Below, in pieces: positions 49,801 through 59,038 of a DNA stretch of 64,000 bases (the stretch's first letter is position 1; each line of letters starts with the position of its first letter). The translations under genes were made by a program, and so were the position numbers. The notes below the pieces were generated by a model that saw nothing but the letters and a program-made list of their open reading frames with translations, searched no databases and was not told where the DNA came from. The stretch is from the NCBI GenBank assembly GCA_029762535.1, contig JARVGK010000008.1, positions 42,529 to 106,528 on the forward strand. The letters are read 5' to 3'. The DNA comes from Thermoplasmatota archaeon. Lineage in GTDB: Archaea > Thermoplasmatota > Penumbrarchaeia > Penumbrarchaeales > Penumbrarchaeaceae.

Positions 49801-52800
49801 TAATTTCAAATCCCAATACCGGAGCCTTTACCCTCATTCCTTCCACCGTATCTTCCTTGGAAATACCGGCAGATGACAGCAGTATCCTGGACCCGCGAAA
49901 GTAGAAGTTAACGGGTATGTCGGACCCGCTTCTGAGTAGAAGCTTCCCACCGAGTTCAATGAAGTTCTCTATTTGAGCGGCATCACCGTCCGAACGTCCT
50001 GTGCCATTGCCATCGTCCAACGAGGATAGTCCGCTGTCATACACCAGATGGACCGTGGCGTTGTGACCCATTGATAGGGTGGTCTCGGCAAGACGGGCTA
50101 GCTTTGGATCGAACGTTGATGTGAGAACGAGAAGGTCGCCACCTCCACCTAACCAATCCAGGCCGTAAGAGGCATCAGAGAGAATGGTCACAGCCTCGAT
50201 CCGGACCCCCGAGTCCAAATAAGGGTCCACGATGGGAAATGACCCCTTCCCGGCAACGCTCCAGCGGGACAGGTCTCCAGAGGACTTTGTCGATCTGAGC
50301 ACCATATCGTTCTTAACGGACCCTATGCCTTCGGGGCCCCACTTCAACGAATCTACGGGCCTTCCCGAAGGATCGATTACAATTAGTTCGGCTCCCGCGT
50401 TCGGAAGGACCAGGGAAGCGTACCCCGGTACTCTGGTCCCTTTTATGATCTCTCCCCCCTCGGCAATGTCCCCTTCACCGAAGAGGAGATCGGGCAGATC
50501 CCCCTGCGAGATCAGATAATCGTTCGCATTTCCCGCGATGGTGATGGAGCCTTTTCGAGAGGGGATGGTCCCGTTGGGGATCACAGCGATCCTGTTGTTG
50601 CATACGAGCATGAACCCGGAAGGATCGACACCCTCCTCGAACCTCATCGATACGAACTCTCCCGATGATCCGGAGGAGGGGGACGGAGATAATGAATACA
50701 GGTTCGATCGTCCATTATTCGTATGCCAATCCATTGATGTGTTTGTATCGATGTATCTTCCCTCCCTGGAAGCTCGGAAGGTCATCGTTCCATACGTGCT
50801 CTCAACCATATGTTCGGCGATGGTCGACCATCCTTGACGATCGAGCCGTGTCCTTCTCAGCTGGACCATATCGATGTTCTTTCTGAACCTCGTATCGAGC
50901 TTCACGAATCCGGTGGATGCGGGATCGGGAAGCGCCCCCTCCACGATCATCCTCATGTCCACATCACCCAACCCATCACAACGAAAGGTCCTGTTCGCCC
51001 CTCTTGAACGATCGATAGCTGCCTCCCCCCATACTATGGCGATCTCCTCTCGTGGGCATATGGTCGAGCCCTCCGGAAAACGTATGGACCTGATGCCGTC
51101 ACTAATATGCATCAATGAAATATCGATCGGAGGATCTCCCGGGTTCGCCAAGGTTACAAATCTCGATGAGGAGGTCGTGTTCCATAAAACCCTCGCGATG
51201 ACGAGCGAGGCCTCGCCATCAAGGATAGGTGTGGGAATTACCGAGATATTCACGATCATCACGTTGTTGGACCGATCGAACTCAGGGATCTCTTCGTCCC
51301 TGTCGATGCTCAGCTTGATAGTATGGTTCCCCTCCAGATCGATGGTGTCTACGATGGCTTTGAAGGCCTTTCTCCTATCCGGGGAAACACCATCGATCGA
51401 TATTCGATCCACGATCTCCTCCTCCGACCCCTGACCAGATATCAAGATGTCCAGACTGAACGAAGCGCTCCTCAATTCCCCCTGGTTATTGACATATCCA
51501 TGTATATCGATCAAAAGACCTTGAGGTACGATGGCTGAAGATGAACCCTCCGATAGGACACTCACATCCTCGAAAAAGAGATCGATGGAGGGTACGATCA
51601 AGTGCAAGATTAGCTCAACGAAATACCACTCCATTCCCTGCCAGGTCGCAGTTATACTCAGATCCGATTCGTGTTCGTAGATGTCCTTGGGCGCCTTTAT
51701 ATACACTTCAAAACTGGTTGAGTTCTCCCCAGTGACCGAAAGGATATTCGGGAAGACGTTCGTCACTGTCCAACTTTGGGACGATGGGGTTATGTTCAAT
51801 ATGATATCCCCACGGTTCTCGCCGGGTATGGCAACAAAGATATCGACCATCAGCTCCTCATCCACATCGAATTCGAATATCCCAATGGGGCTGGAGAGGA
51901 CCATTGATATGTCCCTGTCGTTCGACCAACCAGGAGTTCCCTCCATATATGATGGGGATGAAGTCCAATCCAAGGGCGAATCTGAATCCGACCCGTCCGG
52001 GACCCTCATCAACGAGAGACCCTCCCTGACGGTAGGATTGTCCAATCCATCAGTTGTCATGTTGTATGAGTCCCTGTCATATACCTTGCCCTTCCAGCAG
52101 GTACCGTTAAAGATGCCGATAGGGGCTCCAACATGGCTCGAGGATCCCCAAGCCACGTAGTCCATCGCATAGCCCTCAGGGTCGATGAGTTGAAGCTCAT
52201 CGCCAACGACGTAGAGAGTTGAGGAGGATCCCATCTGAACCACCTGAACGTCCGGCGGTCTGGGTCCGAGCCTGTCCGCATTCCCGATACATACGACCCC
52301 TCTCTCGTTCGGACACAGAACCATAGAGGGTAGAATGACGTCAACGCCCTCGGTGTTGGTCAGTCGGGAACCTTTGAGATCCTCAGTATCGCCGATGTTC
52401 AGCAATTCCACCCATTGTCCATAAGCGTTCTTTCCGACAGGATCGGGCATGACCTCGTTGATTAGGAATGCAGGTGGCAGATGGTTCCTTGAACCTGGAG
52501 TTGGATCCTTGAGGGCCCTTATCCTATCGGATCCGTCGGGGGCTCGATGGTAGGACATCCCTTTTTTCGCGCTCTCGAAGGCGAGATGGTCGACATAGTT
52601 GCCCATTTCATCAAATAACGAGATGTTCTCGTTCGCGCCCAATACTATCCCGGTCAATGTCCTGGGAAGGTAGAGATACCCACGACCCGATATGTTGACC
52701 TTATTGATAGTGTAGGACCCGCCATTATCCGTTACGGTCCATCCATCCAGGTCAACGCTTTGATCACCAGAGTTGAACAGCTCTATGAATTCATCGTTCT

Positions 52801-53026
52801 GATCGGCATATCCATCCCCGTTGATATCCATTTCCGGATCGGGATATGCCTCGTTCACTCGAACGATGGGGGGCGAGAAGGTTACCATCGAGTCGGTGAA
52901 AGAACAATATCGGCCAGATCCTTTTGGGGGATCGGTATTATCGTTCAACGACAACATAGGAAAGCACGACAGCAATAACAGTACCATGCACAATGAACAG
53001 GCGGATGGTTTCATCTTGAACGGCAT
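46811..53026 (-). CDS. Giant surface protein with lamin-tail and two phospholipase D-like domains
   Basis: The 2071-residue protein has a signal peptide at 1-28 (SLCMVLLLLSCFPMLSL). Lamin-tail domains lie at about 55-160 and 185-290 (VNEAYPDPEMDINGDGYADQ; FLINEVMPDPVGKNAYGQWV), with a further one near 1410-1500 (EIYLDTYIPGDTDEFVTIFN). CARDB-like and other beta modules lie between. Two PLD-type HKD halves follow: DHAKYIVADGERVLISSDNF (about 1670) and HNKGVVIDSRFCWISSLNW (about 1890) with NREMGF. A transmembrane helix (PVIVVLISALALSISVSLF) and basic tail end it. With two intact HxK motifs it may be a phosphodiesterase (nuclease or lipase) acting outside the cell. No near neighbour is functionally related. 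Confidence 0.85.
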   Translation of the reverse strand: MPFKMKPSACSLCMVLLLLSCFPMLSLNDNTDPPKGSGRYCSFTDSMVTFSPPIVRVNEAYPDPEMDINGDGYADQNDEFIELFNSGDQSVDLDGWTVTDNGGSYTINKVNISGRGYLYLPRTLTGIVLGANENISLFDEMGNYVDHLAFESAKKGMSYHRAPDGSDRIRALKDPTPGSRNHLPPAFLINEVMPDPVGKNAYGQWVELLNIGDTEDLKGSRLTNTEGVDVILPSMVLCPNERGVVCIGNADRLGPRPPDVQVVQMGSSSTLYVVGDELQLIDPEGYAMDYVAWGSSSHVGAPIGIFNGTCWKGKVYDRDSYNMTTDGLDNPTVREGLSLMRVPDGSDSDSPLDWTSSPSYMEGTPGWSNDRDISMVLSSPIGIFEFDVDEELMVDIFVAIPGENRGDIILNITPSSQSWTVTNVFPNILSVTGENSTSFEVYIKAPKDIYEHESDLSITATWQGMEWYFVELILHLIVPSIDLFFEDVSVLSEGSSSAIVPQGLLIDIHGYVNNQGELRSASFSLDILISGQGSEEEIVDRISIDGVSPDRRKAFKAIVDTIDLEGNHTIKLSIDRDEEIPEFDRSNNVMIVNISVIPTPILDGEASLVIARVLWNTTSSSRFVTLANPGDPPIDISLMHISDGIRSIRFPEGSTICPREEIAIVWGEAAIDRSRGANRTFRCDGLGDVDMRMIVEGALPDPASTGFVKLDTRFRKNIDMVQLRRTRLDRQGWSTIAEHMVESTYGTMTFRASREGRYIDTNTSMDWHTNNGRSNLYSLSPSPSSGSSGEFVSMRFEEGVDPSGFMLVCNNRIAVIPNGTIPSRKGSITIAGNANDYLISQGDLPDLLFGEGDIAEGGEIIKGTRVPGYASLVLPNAGAELIVIDPSGRPVDSLKWGPEGIGSVKNDMVLRSTKSSGDLSRWSVAGKGSFPIVDPYLDSGVRIEAVTILSDASYGLDWLGGGGDLLVLTSTFDPKLARLAETTLSMGHNATVHLVYDSGLSSLDDGNGTGRSDGDAAQIENFIELGGKLLLRSGSDIPVNFYFRGSRILLSSAGISKEDTVEGMRVKAPVLGFEIIDPNDAIDLFRVIAGRENDWIPSAGDELIFDIEAKDHEGDQVRAMEDNGILSSIETDILYLHHASALPDVLFDEDEVFIYDARGNMDLRSILRSFETKASVRLLIGTGSVRPVFNKEYDLVAEAIELIENSGSDPSYPSERNHLLDALAIRSLASESISEIEIRISNIDPSFIGFGGFISSRSHEFIMLDMNDGMTNPFWMGHVRTGRSYMDSMIEPLWSGSLPLPWGLLGKKQAGTIISEHSELMIEEIYLDTYIPGDTDEFVTIFNSGLRPVPMKGCSISDDEGLGLFGDGMIIINSDIDLYPGERLYIAHNGDDFVSQNGFLPDLAIEGAQKNSGLIVVGSPRLANENDSVCLRDPMGVVMDVVPYGRCIWEFDHWPSSSGGSWEGPAVPVPGKGHVLHRERKYGDMSLTDTDRKEDWLTMRPKYPGQSSFGPFTTSKDASVRFGVCPDTSSDLMRDILEGSRSELLVNIYEMNSAWITTSLIGARERGVEVRVLVEGQPVGGMGWEQAISLGYLMAGGVDVRVMNNDPSGIRDRYRFDHAKYIVADGERVLISSDNFKDTSFPPPGHIPLTGTRGWAALVDSTVTAETVKAVFEEDWSGPDMVSYDSSLEQRDLTSLFNAETASVDSLNTMEPTRRVDLDSVTVLISPDHLGRMDNPLIETIRSAKEEIVVQLMSLSPSFDTPSQRSSMVPEPGPDAILHGSSNSENPYLASLFYAASRGVRVRIMLDGTDFDMDGRPDNEEVADWIASEAAMRGLDRSLSVKVMPSLSRLPGRGLGLVHNKGVVIDSRFCWISSLNWGPTSALENREMGFLMESEELGALVMEVLDHDWGLTLQNDIVLYREGVRVVPLNDEGSRVVLYLRDMGHLSDGVQLALTGEHSFGPVLNDTDWSDMAHDGNVTCVEYKGQLPRDGCLYLFARDGERTAYMFEVIIVSFGEEDLGGPGYPFYREPLFPVIVVLISALALSISVSLFRERSKKNDRKNGPLNEGREE

Positions 53027-53327
53027 CTCAATATCCTCCGAAGCCTTTCACAGGGCATCTTCAAAGGGATAGTCCTTGCATCGACCTCTACCTCTACCTA
53101 ATAATCGTTTGCTTGAGAGTTTCCTCGACGGAAAATCTTGACCTCGATCGCTCGAAGTAGGGCATGTGAGAACATGTATATGTCTCTACAAACTATCCCC
53201 TCATTATACAAAGCGATGGTTTTCAACCAAATCTTTATATAAAGCGGCCAGTCATTCAATCAGGGCCACAGATACAGTGACCTATATAGGAAATACGGTG
53301 TTCAATGGGTCCCTGAGAGGGCAGGTG
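53027..53327. other. Intergenic region between two divergent giant-protein genes
   Basis: It holds a minus-strand TATA-like CGATTATTAGG (about 53098-53108) and three GGTAGA-like repeats for the lamin-tail gene. A strong plus-strand TATA box (53233-53244) serves the CARDB gene, followed by a leader of about 60 nt. A frame reading through from 53166 is open but has no family support and lies partly before the expected transcription start. Confidence 0.5.
53233..53244 (+). promoter_or_regulatory. TATA box for the CARDB surface protein
   Basis: CTTTATATAAAG, itself a palindrome, lies about 90 nt before ATG 53328. Transcription should start near 53265 and the leader carries a GAGAGG ribosome site at 53314-53319. 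Confidence 0.55.
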
Positions 53328-56300
53328 ATGACCGTGGTAGATAACGGGAAAAAAGGATACAGAAAGATATTGATTGCGATGATCATACTAACGCTGACGC
53401 TAACCGTTGGTATCGGCATGTTCCACAGGGATGACGAAGGTGCCCTGGGAGCAACAACGGTTGGAAATATCAGTGTTACGGGAGGCACCGAAAAGACGTA
53501 TGATGATGTGGATTATCTGCTCGATGGGGATATCGAAGTTTCGGGCACGGGGTCCAAACTGGTATTCAAGGATTCCAGGATAACCATGTCCCAGGACGTG
53601 GGGAACGATGGGGTGCTCGGAGGCGGGGACGATCACATCTATCATATCATCGTGGAGAACGGCGGTGAACTGGTCTTCGAGAACAGCCACCTGACCTCCA
53701 GGACGGATCAGCTCCATCCATATTTCGCAATGGAGATCATCGTTCGCGACAGCGGATCGAAACTGGTCCTTGAAAATTCTCTATTGGAGGGGCCGGGAAC
53801 CCTCGCCATAAGCAGCTCGGCCGAGTTCCATATGATTTCTTCCTCCATAACCGCCTTTTCGAACCAGGACGATCTCGCCTATGACATCGACGGCGATGGT
53901 TCCACGGACGACGATAGGGACTACAACGATGATTCGGTCGAGATCTCCTTCACAACGGGGGCGAAGGCCGTTATAATCGATTCGCAGATAAGGGACACGT
54001 TCTCCTTCGATGTTCCCAGCAGAGATGGTAGGACCGGAGGTAATATCGAGGTGACCGGATCGGGAACGAACATTACCGTGATCAACTCCTTCCTGGACAT
54101 AGACTTCGAAAGCAGGACACAGACGGGGACACACAATACACTTAGTATATCCGGGGGAGCGGTCGCCCATCTCGTTGGCGTGTCGATAAATAAAACGGCG
54201 ACAACCGCAAGTTCCGCAATAGATATAACCGGTGTGGCATCCAGAGCATACTATTACAGATGGATAGGCGCCACTGCCTCTGATGGTGTCAATATCCCAA
54301 TATCCGGAGCGGATTTCGGGATCTACAGGGTCGAGGGTTCACAGGACCGACAGCTGAGCTCCGCTTATCTCACCCAGGAGATATTGGATTACATGGGCAG
54401 GACATCCGTGACATGGTCAAGGACGGATGCCATGGGAATGGCAATGATACCTGTAGTCACCGATGTGTTCTCCGCGGATACCATGCCCAACTCCGAGGCC
54501 TATCCTGACTTCAGGATATCGATGACGGTAGATGGTGATACCATCTCGTCCAGAGCGAGCTTCGACTCTTACCCCTCGATAGCCGGTCAGGACGATGAAT
54601 ACGGCCTCATTGAACGCTTCACGGGAGGGGAATCCGTTTCCACATACCTTGTGGATGACCTGAGGGGATATTTCTCTTTCAAGGACTCGATAACCAATCC
54701 TGTCCTGTCCAGTACCTTCTCTGGGATAAGTGTGGATACGAACGTCGGAACAATCATGACATTGAAAGGCACATCCGCAGCGATCAATGGGACGGTCTAT
54801 CCCTCCTACTACGCCTTCGGGGGTCATCTGATCATCGGTTCCGGGGGAAGCCTGACAATCACCGACACCTACGTGAGCTTCCTGACCGATGAGGGGCCGC
54901 TATACATACTCGTCCAGAACGGAGGGACGGTCCTATTGAACAACGTGACCCTCTCCGCTACAGGACCGCATGGTCTATACGTCTACGTCATGGGAACAGG
55001 GACCCCCACCATGAAGATGACCAGTGGAAAGTTCACGACCAGTGCACTGGCCGTAAGGCAGGCCGGCTCTGTTGATATCGTATCCGATTCCTTCTCCAGC
55101 ACCCTGAATTCCGTGGGTTCTTCCACTTCAATCAAGGTGAGGTCCTTGGAATCGACATTTGGTTCAGTATACGCCCGGGATGGTTCCATCGATATCGGAG
55201 GGGGAAATCTGTCCCTTCCTGTCACTGAGCTTAGCGGTGTTCGCCTGACCATCGAAGACGCGCTCGTCAAGAACACATTAGATCTGGATAATGATTCCGA
55301 CATCATAAACAGCAGGTTCAACGGAACCCTGCCCTCCGGCAGGACACACTGGATCAAGGCCACGGGAAGTGGGGTTATCAGCCTTTCGAACAGGGTGAAA
55401 GCCAGGGTCGTTGACTCGGTATCGAATCCCATACCCGGGTCCATTCTGCGAGCATACAGGATCTCCCCCGGGGGGTCCACCCTATTCTCTTCAGTTCAAA
55501 CGGACGACATGGCCGAAGGGGCACTGGTCCTCGTCCAGGAAGAGATCGGAATCAGCGGCAGGACCTATCTTGGGAATTATATTATCAACGCATCCTATAC
55601 CGGTTACGAATCCAGCCCCTACACGGCGAATATCGTGGGAAAGGACATCGATCTCATCGTCACCATCCAGGGAAGCCCTGACATAGCCGTTGAATACGTG
55701 AACTTCATCGGATCCATGATAGACGGTAACGAGGTCCATGTATCTGCCAGCATCATAAATCAAGGCAGGTTCTCCGCGGATCCTTTCAGGGCGACCTTCT
55801 TCGTCAACGGAATGATAGAAGGAGAGTCGGACATAGAACCTCTATTCCCCGGTGAGACGAAAATGGCATTTTTCAACTGGACGCCAGTATCCGGAATGGC
55901 GGATCTGATCATACAGCTTGACAGGGACCAGAACGTCAGAGAGATCGACAGGTCGAACAATATGTGGAACTCAGTTAAACTGATAGGTTTCGGACCCGAC
56001 TACGCTATAGACATAGAAACAGGGGATGACCAATGGGTCTACGCGACGGAAAGGGAGATCACAATTGTAATAAGAAACGTTGGAGAGGAGGACCCGGAGG
56101 AGAACAATTTCACTGTCAACGTCATGTGGAGGAAGGGGCTCGAGTTCGGATATATAGCTCAGGATATCGTATTCGATTACATCCCTCCGGGAGGGATCGC
56201 ACGCATGACCCTGAACTGGACCCCTCCTATAAGTGGTGACGTTATATTGACGGGGGAGGTTTTCGCAAAATTCGATTCAACTCCCATGAACTCATACTAC

Positions 56301-59000
56301 TCCGTGCCTCTGGATATCAGAACCCTGCCCGATCTCATGATAAGGGATGCGTCGTTCGGGATCGACAAGGCGCTTCCTCTAACGATCAATTCGGAGGCCA
56401 TCATTTCCTTCACGGTCGATAATCAGGGGGATCTGCCTTCAGGGCCTTTCGTTATCACCTTGTATGACGGGGAGGAGCTGGAAGGCAGGATCATCGGAGG
56501 AAACATCGCAGTTCCCAATATCGGACCCAGGGATTCCAAGCTGATCGAAGCATCGTGGAGGCCGTCCCTACCGGTAGGAACAAGGGATCTCATCATCGTT
56601 CTCGACAGATTGGATCAGGTCAAGGAACAGAACGAGGACAACAACAACATGACTATACCCGTTCCCATCGATACCGAACCTGACCTCTATCTAGCATCCC
56701 CTATAGGCTTCTCATCCTCACCCATCACGGACGGACAGAACCTTACCATATGGGCCCATGTCGGCAACAGAGGGAACACCAAGGCCTACGATGTGGATGT
56801 CAGATTCGCCCTGGACAGCTACGACAAGCTACTGGACAGGTTAGAGTTCGACCTTATGCCTGGCCAGACCATCAACGTTTCCGTGAACTGGGAGGCTGAG
56901 GATCCCGGAGAACACACGATATACGTGGTCCTGGACTTCCTCAACATGATATTCGAGACCAACGAGAACAATAATCTCGGGTCCAGGATATTGTATGTCA
57001 GGACCAAGGCTGACCTATCCATGAGGGATATCGATTTCCAAGTGTCCCCCGCCGGACCTCTGCCTCTGGGAGAGGTGGCTTACCTAAACGCGACGATATG
57101 GAACACAGGCGAGACCTATGCTCCCAACGTTATCGTGACCTTCTATGATGGGGATCCCGCAGAAGGAGGCAGAATAATATCTTGGAGGGATACACAACCT
57201 TCGGTCAATCTCGAGGATATCGGTTCCGGAGCATGGAAAAAGGCCTCTGTATCCTGGATACCGACCACGGGAGGATGGCATAGCATATACGTTGTTATGG
57301 ACCCCTTGGACCTGATAATCGAGTCCGACAAGGAGAACAATGTCAGAATATGGGAAGTCTACGTGAAGACACTGCCAGATATCACCATCTCATCGTTGAA
57401 ACTGATTCAGGGCGGCTTCGTCATATCCTCATCCGGCGTTGGCAAGAACCTGAGGATCAATGCTACCATCGTCAACAACGGGGATATGCCCGCGGGCGAA
57501 TTCGCATTGACGTTCTACAACGGCAATCCGCTCTACGGCGAGGACAGCTACGTCATTGGACAGGAGAACAGATTCCCATCGGGAAGGCTGAAGGGGATGT
57601 CCTCGGTGAACATAGAGGTTCCCTGGAAGGTCGAATACCCCAAAGGAATAAGGGAGATCTTCGCAGAGGTCCATATGATCGACGGTGTTGAATCGGACAA
57701 GACCAACAATCAGATATCCGCGGTCCTTGAGGTGTTCGATATCGAGGATGTTCCGGAACTGCAAACGGTGGAGGAGTCCATCTTCATCGGCTCGAGATAT
57801 TCAGGGATAGATCCGATAGAGAGCGGGATGGCATTCTCCGGAATGAACCTTACCGTATATGCGAACATCAGCAATACCGGTGGCAAAGCGGTGGTGAACG
57901 CCACTATAGCCTTCATCGTTTCAAATGATACCGACGAGTGGACGACCTTCACAAAGGTGATAGACTACATCGAGAGCGGGGACAACGTCTCGATAATGGG
58001 CTGGTGGCATCTGAAGGACCTTGGACCCAGCAAATTGACGATAGTGATCGATCCCGACAACGATATTAGGGAGTTCGATGAGGGAAATAACATTCATACG
58101 ATCGAGCTGGATGTGATATCTGCTCCTGACCTCACCGTTGATCTCGTGAGGGAGGGGGATGCTTACGATCCTGAGAACGGACAATTCGAGATCATAAGTG
58201 GATCGGATTATTCAGTCAGCTTCGATGTGATCAACAACGGGAATTTCACCTATAACGGTTTAGGAGTGTCATTCACCGGAAAGGCGCTCGTCAACGAACA
58301 GAGGATCTCCGTCGATCCCTATTCGACCACCAGGGTGACCTTCATCGTTAGGTCCGATATCGCATACGACGTGCCGGTAAGCTGGAAATGCCAGATAAAT
58401 ACCAACCAGGAGCATTTCGAGTTGGATTTCGATAACAACGAGGCCGCGGCGATATTCTCGATCTCAGAACCCGAGGAAACGACCTTCCCGTGGTTCATCC
58501 TGATCCTGGTCGTGTTGATCATAGCAGCCGCTGTGTTCGCAGCTGTTTATTTCCTCGTCATAAGGACACAAAAAGGACAGATGGCAAAGTGTTCCAACTG
58601 CGGAGGCCTGGTGGAGATCGAGGCTACGTCATGCAAGCACTGCGGTGTGGAGTTCTCCGAAGAGATCGAATGCGAATGCGGCACCATAATTCCCCAGGGT
58701 GCCAAGGAATGCCCCAACTGCAAGAAGCCTGTTATCACCCCCGCACCCATCGAGGAGGAGGGAGAGCCAAAAACTCCGTCCGAGGAAGAGGATAACGCCA
58801 AGGAGGAGGACGGGAAGGCCGACGACAAGGAGAGATCGGAAGAGGATGCCGAGAAGATCGAAGATGAGGAGATGCTATCAGAGGAATCGCTCGTCACACC
58901 TCCCTCGACCGAATCCGAGATGGCGGAATGCTATGAATGCGGGGCGGTGATACCGATCTCCGCACCCATATGCCCCCACTGCGGAGCGGTCTTCGAATAG
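53328..59000 (+). CDS. Giant CARDB-repeat surface protein with cytoplasmic zinc ribbons
   Basis: The 1890-residue protein starts at ATG 53328, where GAGAGG and a signal peptide agree (KILIAMIILTLTLTVGIGMF). Residues about 40-720 are beta-helix-like repeats (DGDIEVSGTGSKLVFKDSRI, GGELVFENSHLTS). Eight CARDB domains follow (about 785-1690), each opening PD-[LI] and ending with a D..N.V.E.DE.NN motif. A transmembrane helix (FILILVVLIIAAAVFAAVYF) is at about 1720. Inside the cell is a double zinc ribbon (CSNCGG, CKHCG, CECG, CPNCKK), then an acidic linker, then a final ribbon (CYECGAVIP, CPHCGAVF). External repeats with internal zinc ribbons suggest an anchored adhesin with an intracellular contact role. 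Confidence 0.85.
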   Translation: MTVVDNGKKGYRKILIAMIILTLTLTVGIGMFHRDDEGALGATTVGNISVTGGTEKTYDDVDYLLDGDIEVSGTGSKLVFKDSRITMSQDVGNDGVLGGGDDHIYHIIVENGGELVFENSHLTSRTDQLHPYFAMEIIVRDSGSKLVLENSLLEGPGTLAISSSAEFHMISSSITAFSNQDDLAYDIDGDGSTDDDRDYNDDSVEISFTTGAKAVIIDSQIRDTFSFDVPSRDGRTGGNIEVTGSGTNITVINSFLDIDFESRTQTGTHNTLSISGGAVAHLVGVSINKTATTASSAIDITGVASRAYYYRWIGATASDGVNIPISGADFGIYRVEGSQDRQLSSAYLTQEILDYMGRTSVTWSRTDAMGMAMIPVVTDVFSADTMPNSEAYPDFRISMTVDGDTISSRASFDSYPSIAGQDDEYGLIERFTGGESVSTYLVDDLRGYFSFKDSITNPVLSSTFSGISVDTNVGTIMTLKGTSAAINGTVYPSYYAFGGHLIIGSGGSLTITDTYVSFLTDEGPLYILVQNGGTVLLNNVTLSATGPHGLYVYVMGTGTPTMKMTSGKFTTSALAVRQAGSVDIVSDSFSSTLNSVGSSTSIKVRSLESTFGSVYARDGSIDIGGGNLSLPVTELSGVRLTIEDALVKNTLDLDNDSDIINSRFNGTLPSGRTHWIKATGSGVISLSNRVKARVVDSVSNPIPGSILRAYRISPGGSTLFSSVQTDDMAEGALVLVQEEIGISGRTYLGNYIINASYTGYESSPYTANIVGKDIDLIVTIQGSPDIAVEYVNFIGSMIDGNEVHVSASIINQGRFSADPFRATFFVNGMIEGESDIEPLFPGETKMAFFNWTPVSGMADLIIQLDRDQNVREIDRSNNMWNSVKLIGFGPDYAIDIETGDDQWVYATEREITIVIRNVGEEDPEENNFTVNVMWRKGLEFGYIAQDIVFDYIPPGGIARMTLNWTPPISGDVILTGEVFAKFDSTPMNSYYSVPLDIRTLPDLMIRDASFGIDKALPLTINSEAIISFTVDNQGDLPSGPFVITLYDGEELEGRIIGGNIAVPNIGPRDSKLIEASWRPSLPVGTRDLIIVLDRLDQVKEQNEDNNNMTIPVPIDTEPDLYLASPIGFSSSPITDGQNLTIWAHVGNRGNTKAYDVDVRFALDSYDKLLDRLEFDLMPGQTINVSVNWEAEDPGEHTIYVVLDFLNMIFETNENNNLGSRILYVRTKADLSMRDIDFQVSPAGPLPLGEVAYLNATIWNTGETYAPNVIVTFYDGDPAEGGRIISWRDTQPSVNLEDIGSGAWKKASVSWIPTTGGWHSIYVVMDPLDLIIESDKENNVRIWEVYVKTLPDITISSLKLIQGGFVISSSGVGKNLRINATIVNNGDMPAGEFALTFYNGNPLYGEDSYVIGQENRFPSGRLKGMSSVNIEVPWKVEYPKGIREIFAEVHMIDGVESDKTNNQISAVLEVFDIEDVPELQTVEESIFIGSRYSGIDPIESGMAFSGMNLTVYANISNTGGKAVVNATIAFIVSNDTDEWTTFTKVIDYIESGDNVSIMGWWHLKDLGPSKLTIVIDPDNDIREFDEGNNIHTIELDVISAPDLTVDLVREGDAYDPENGQFEIISGSDYSVSFDVINNGNFTYNGLGVSFTGKALVNEQRISVDPYSTTRVTFIVRSDIAYDVPVSWKCQINTNQEHFELDFDNNEAAAIFSISEPEETTFPWFILILVVLIIAAAVFAAVYFLVIRTQKGQMAKCSNCGGLVEIEATSCKHCGVEFSEEIECECGTIIPQGAKECPNCKKPVITPAPIEEEGEPKTPSEEEDNAKEEDGKADDKERSEEDAEKIEDEEMLSEESLVTPPSTESEMAECYECGAVIPISAPICPHCGAVFE

Positions 59001-59004
59001 GACG

Positions 59005-59016
59005 AAAATATAATAT
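59005..59016 (+). promoter_or_regulatory. TATA box for purP
   Basis: AAAATATAATAT, centred about 29 nt before ATG 59039 and just after the preceding stop, predicts a leaderless or nearly leaderless purP mRNA. Confidence 0.6.
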
Positions 59017-59038
59017 CGACCTGCCTCCTTCAGGAGAT

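Noticed and set aside
53166..53327. N-terminal extension of the CARDB protein from 53166
   Set aside because: It begins before the likely transcription start (about 53265) and precedes a clear signal peptide and GAGAGG site at ATG 53328.
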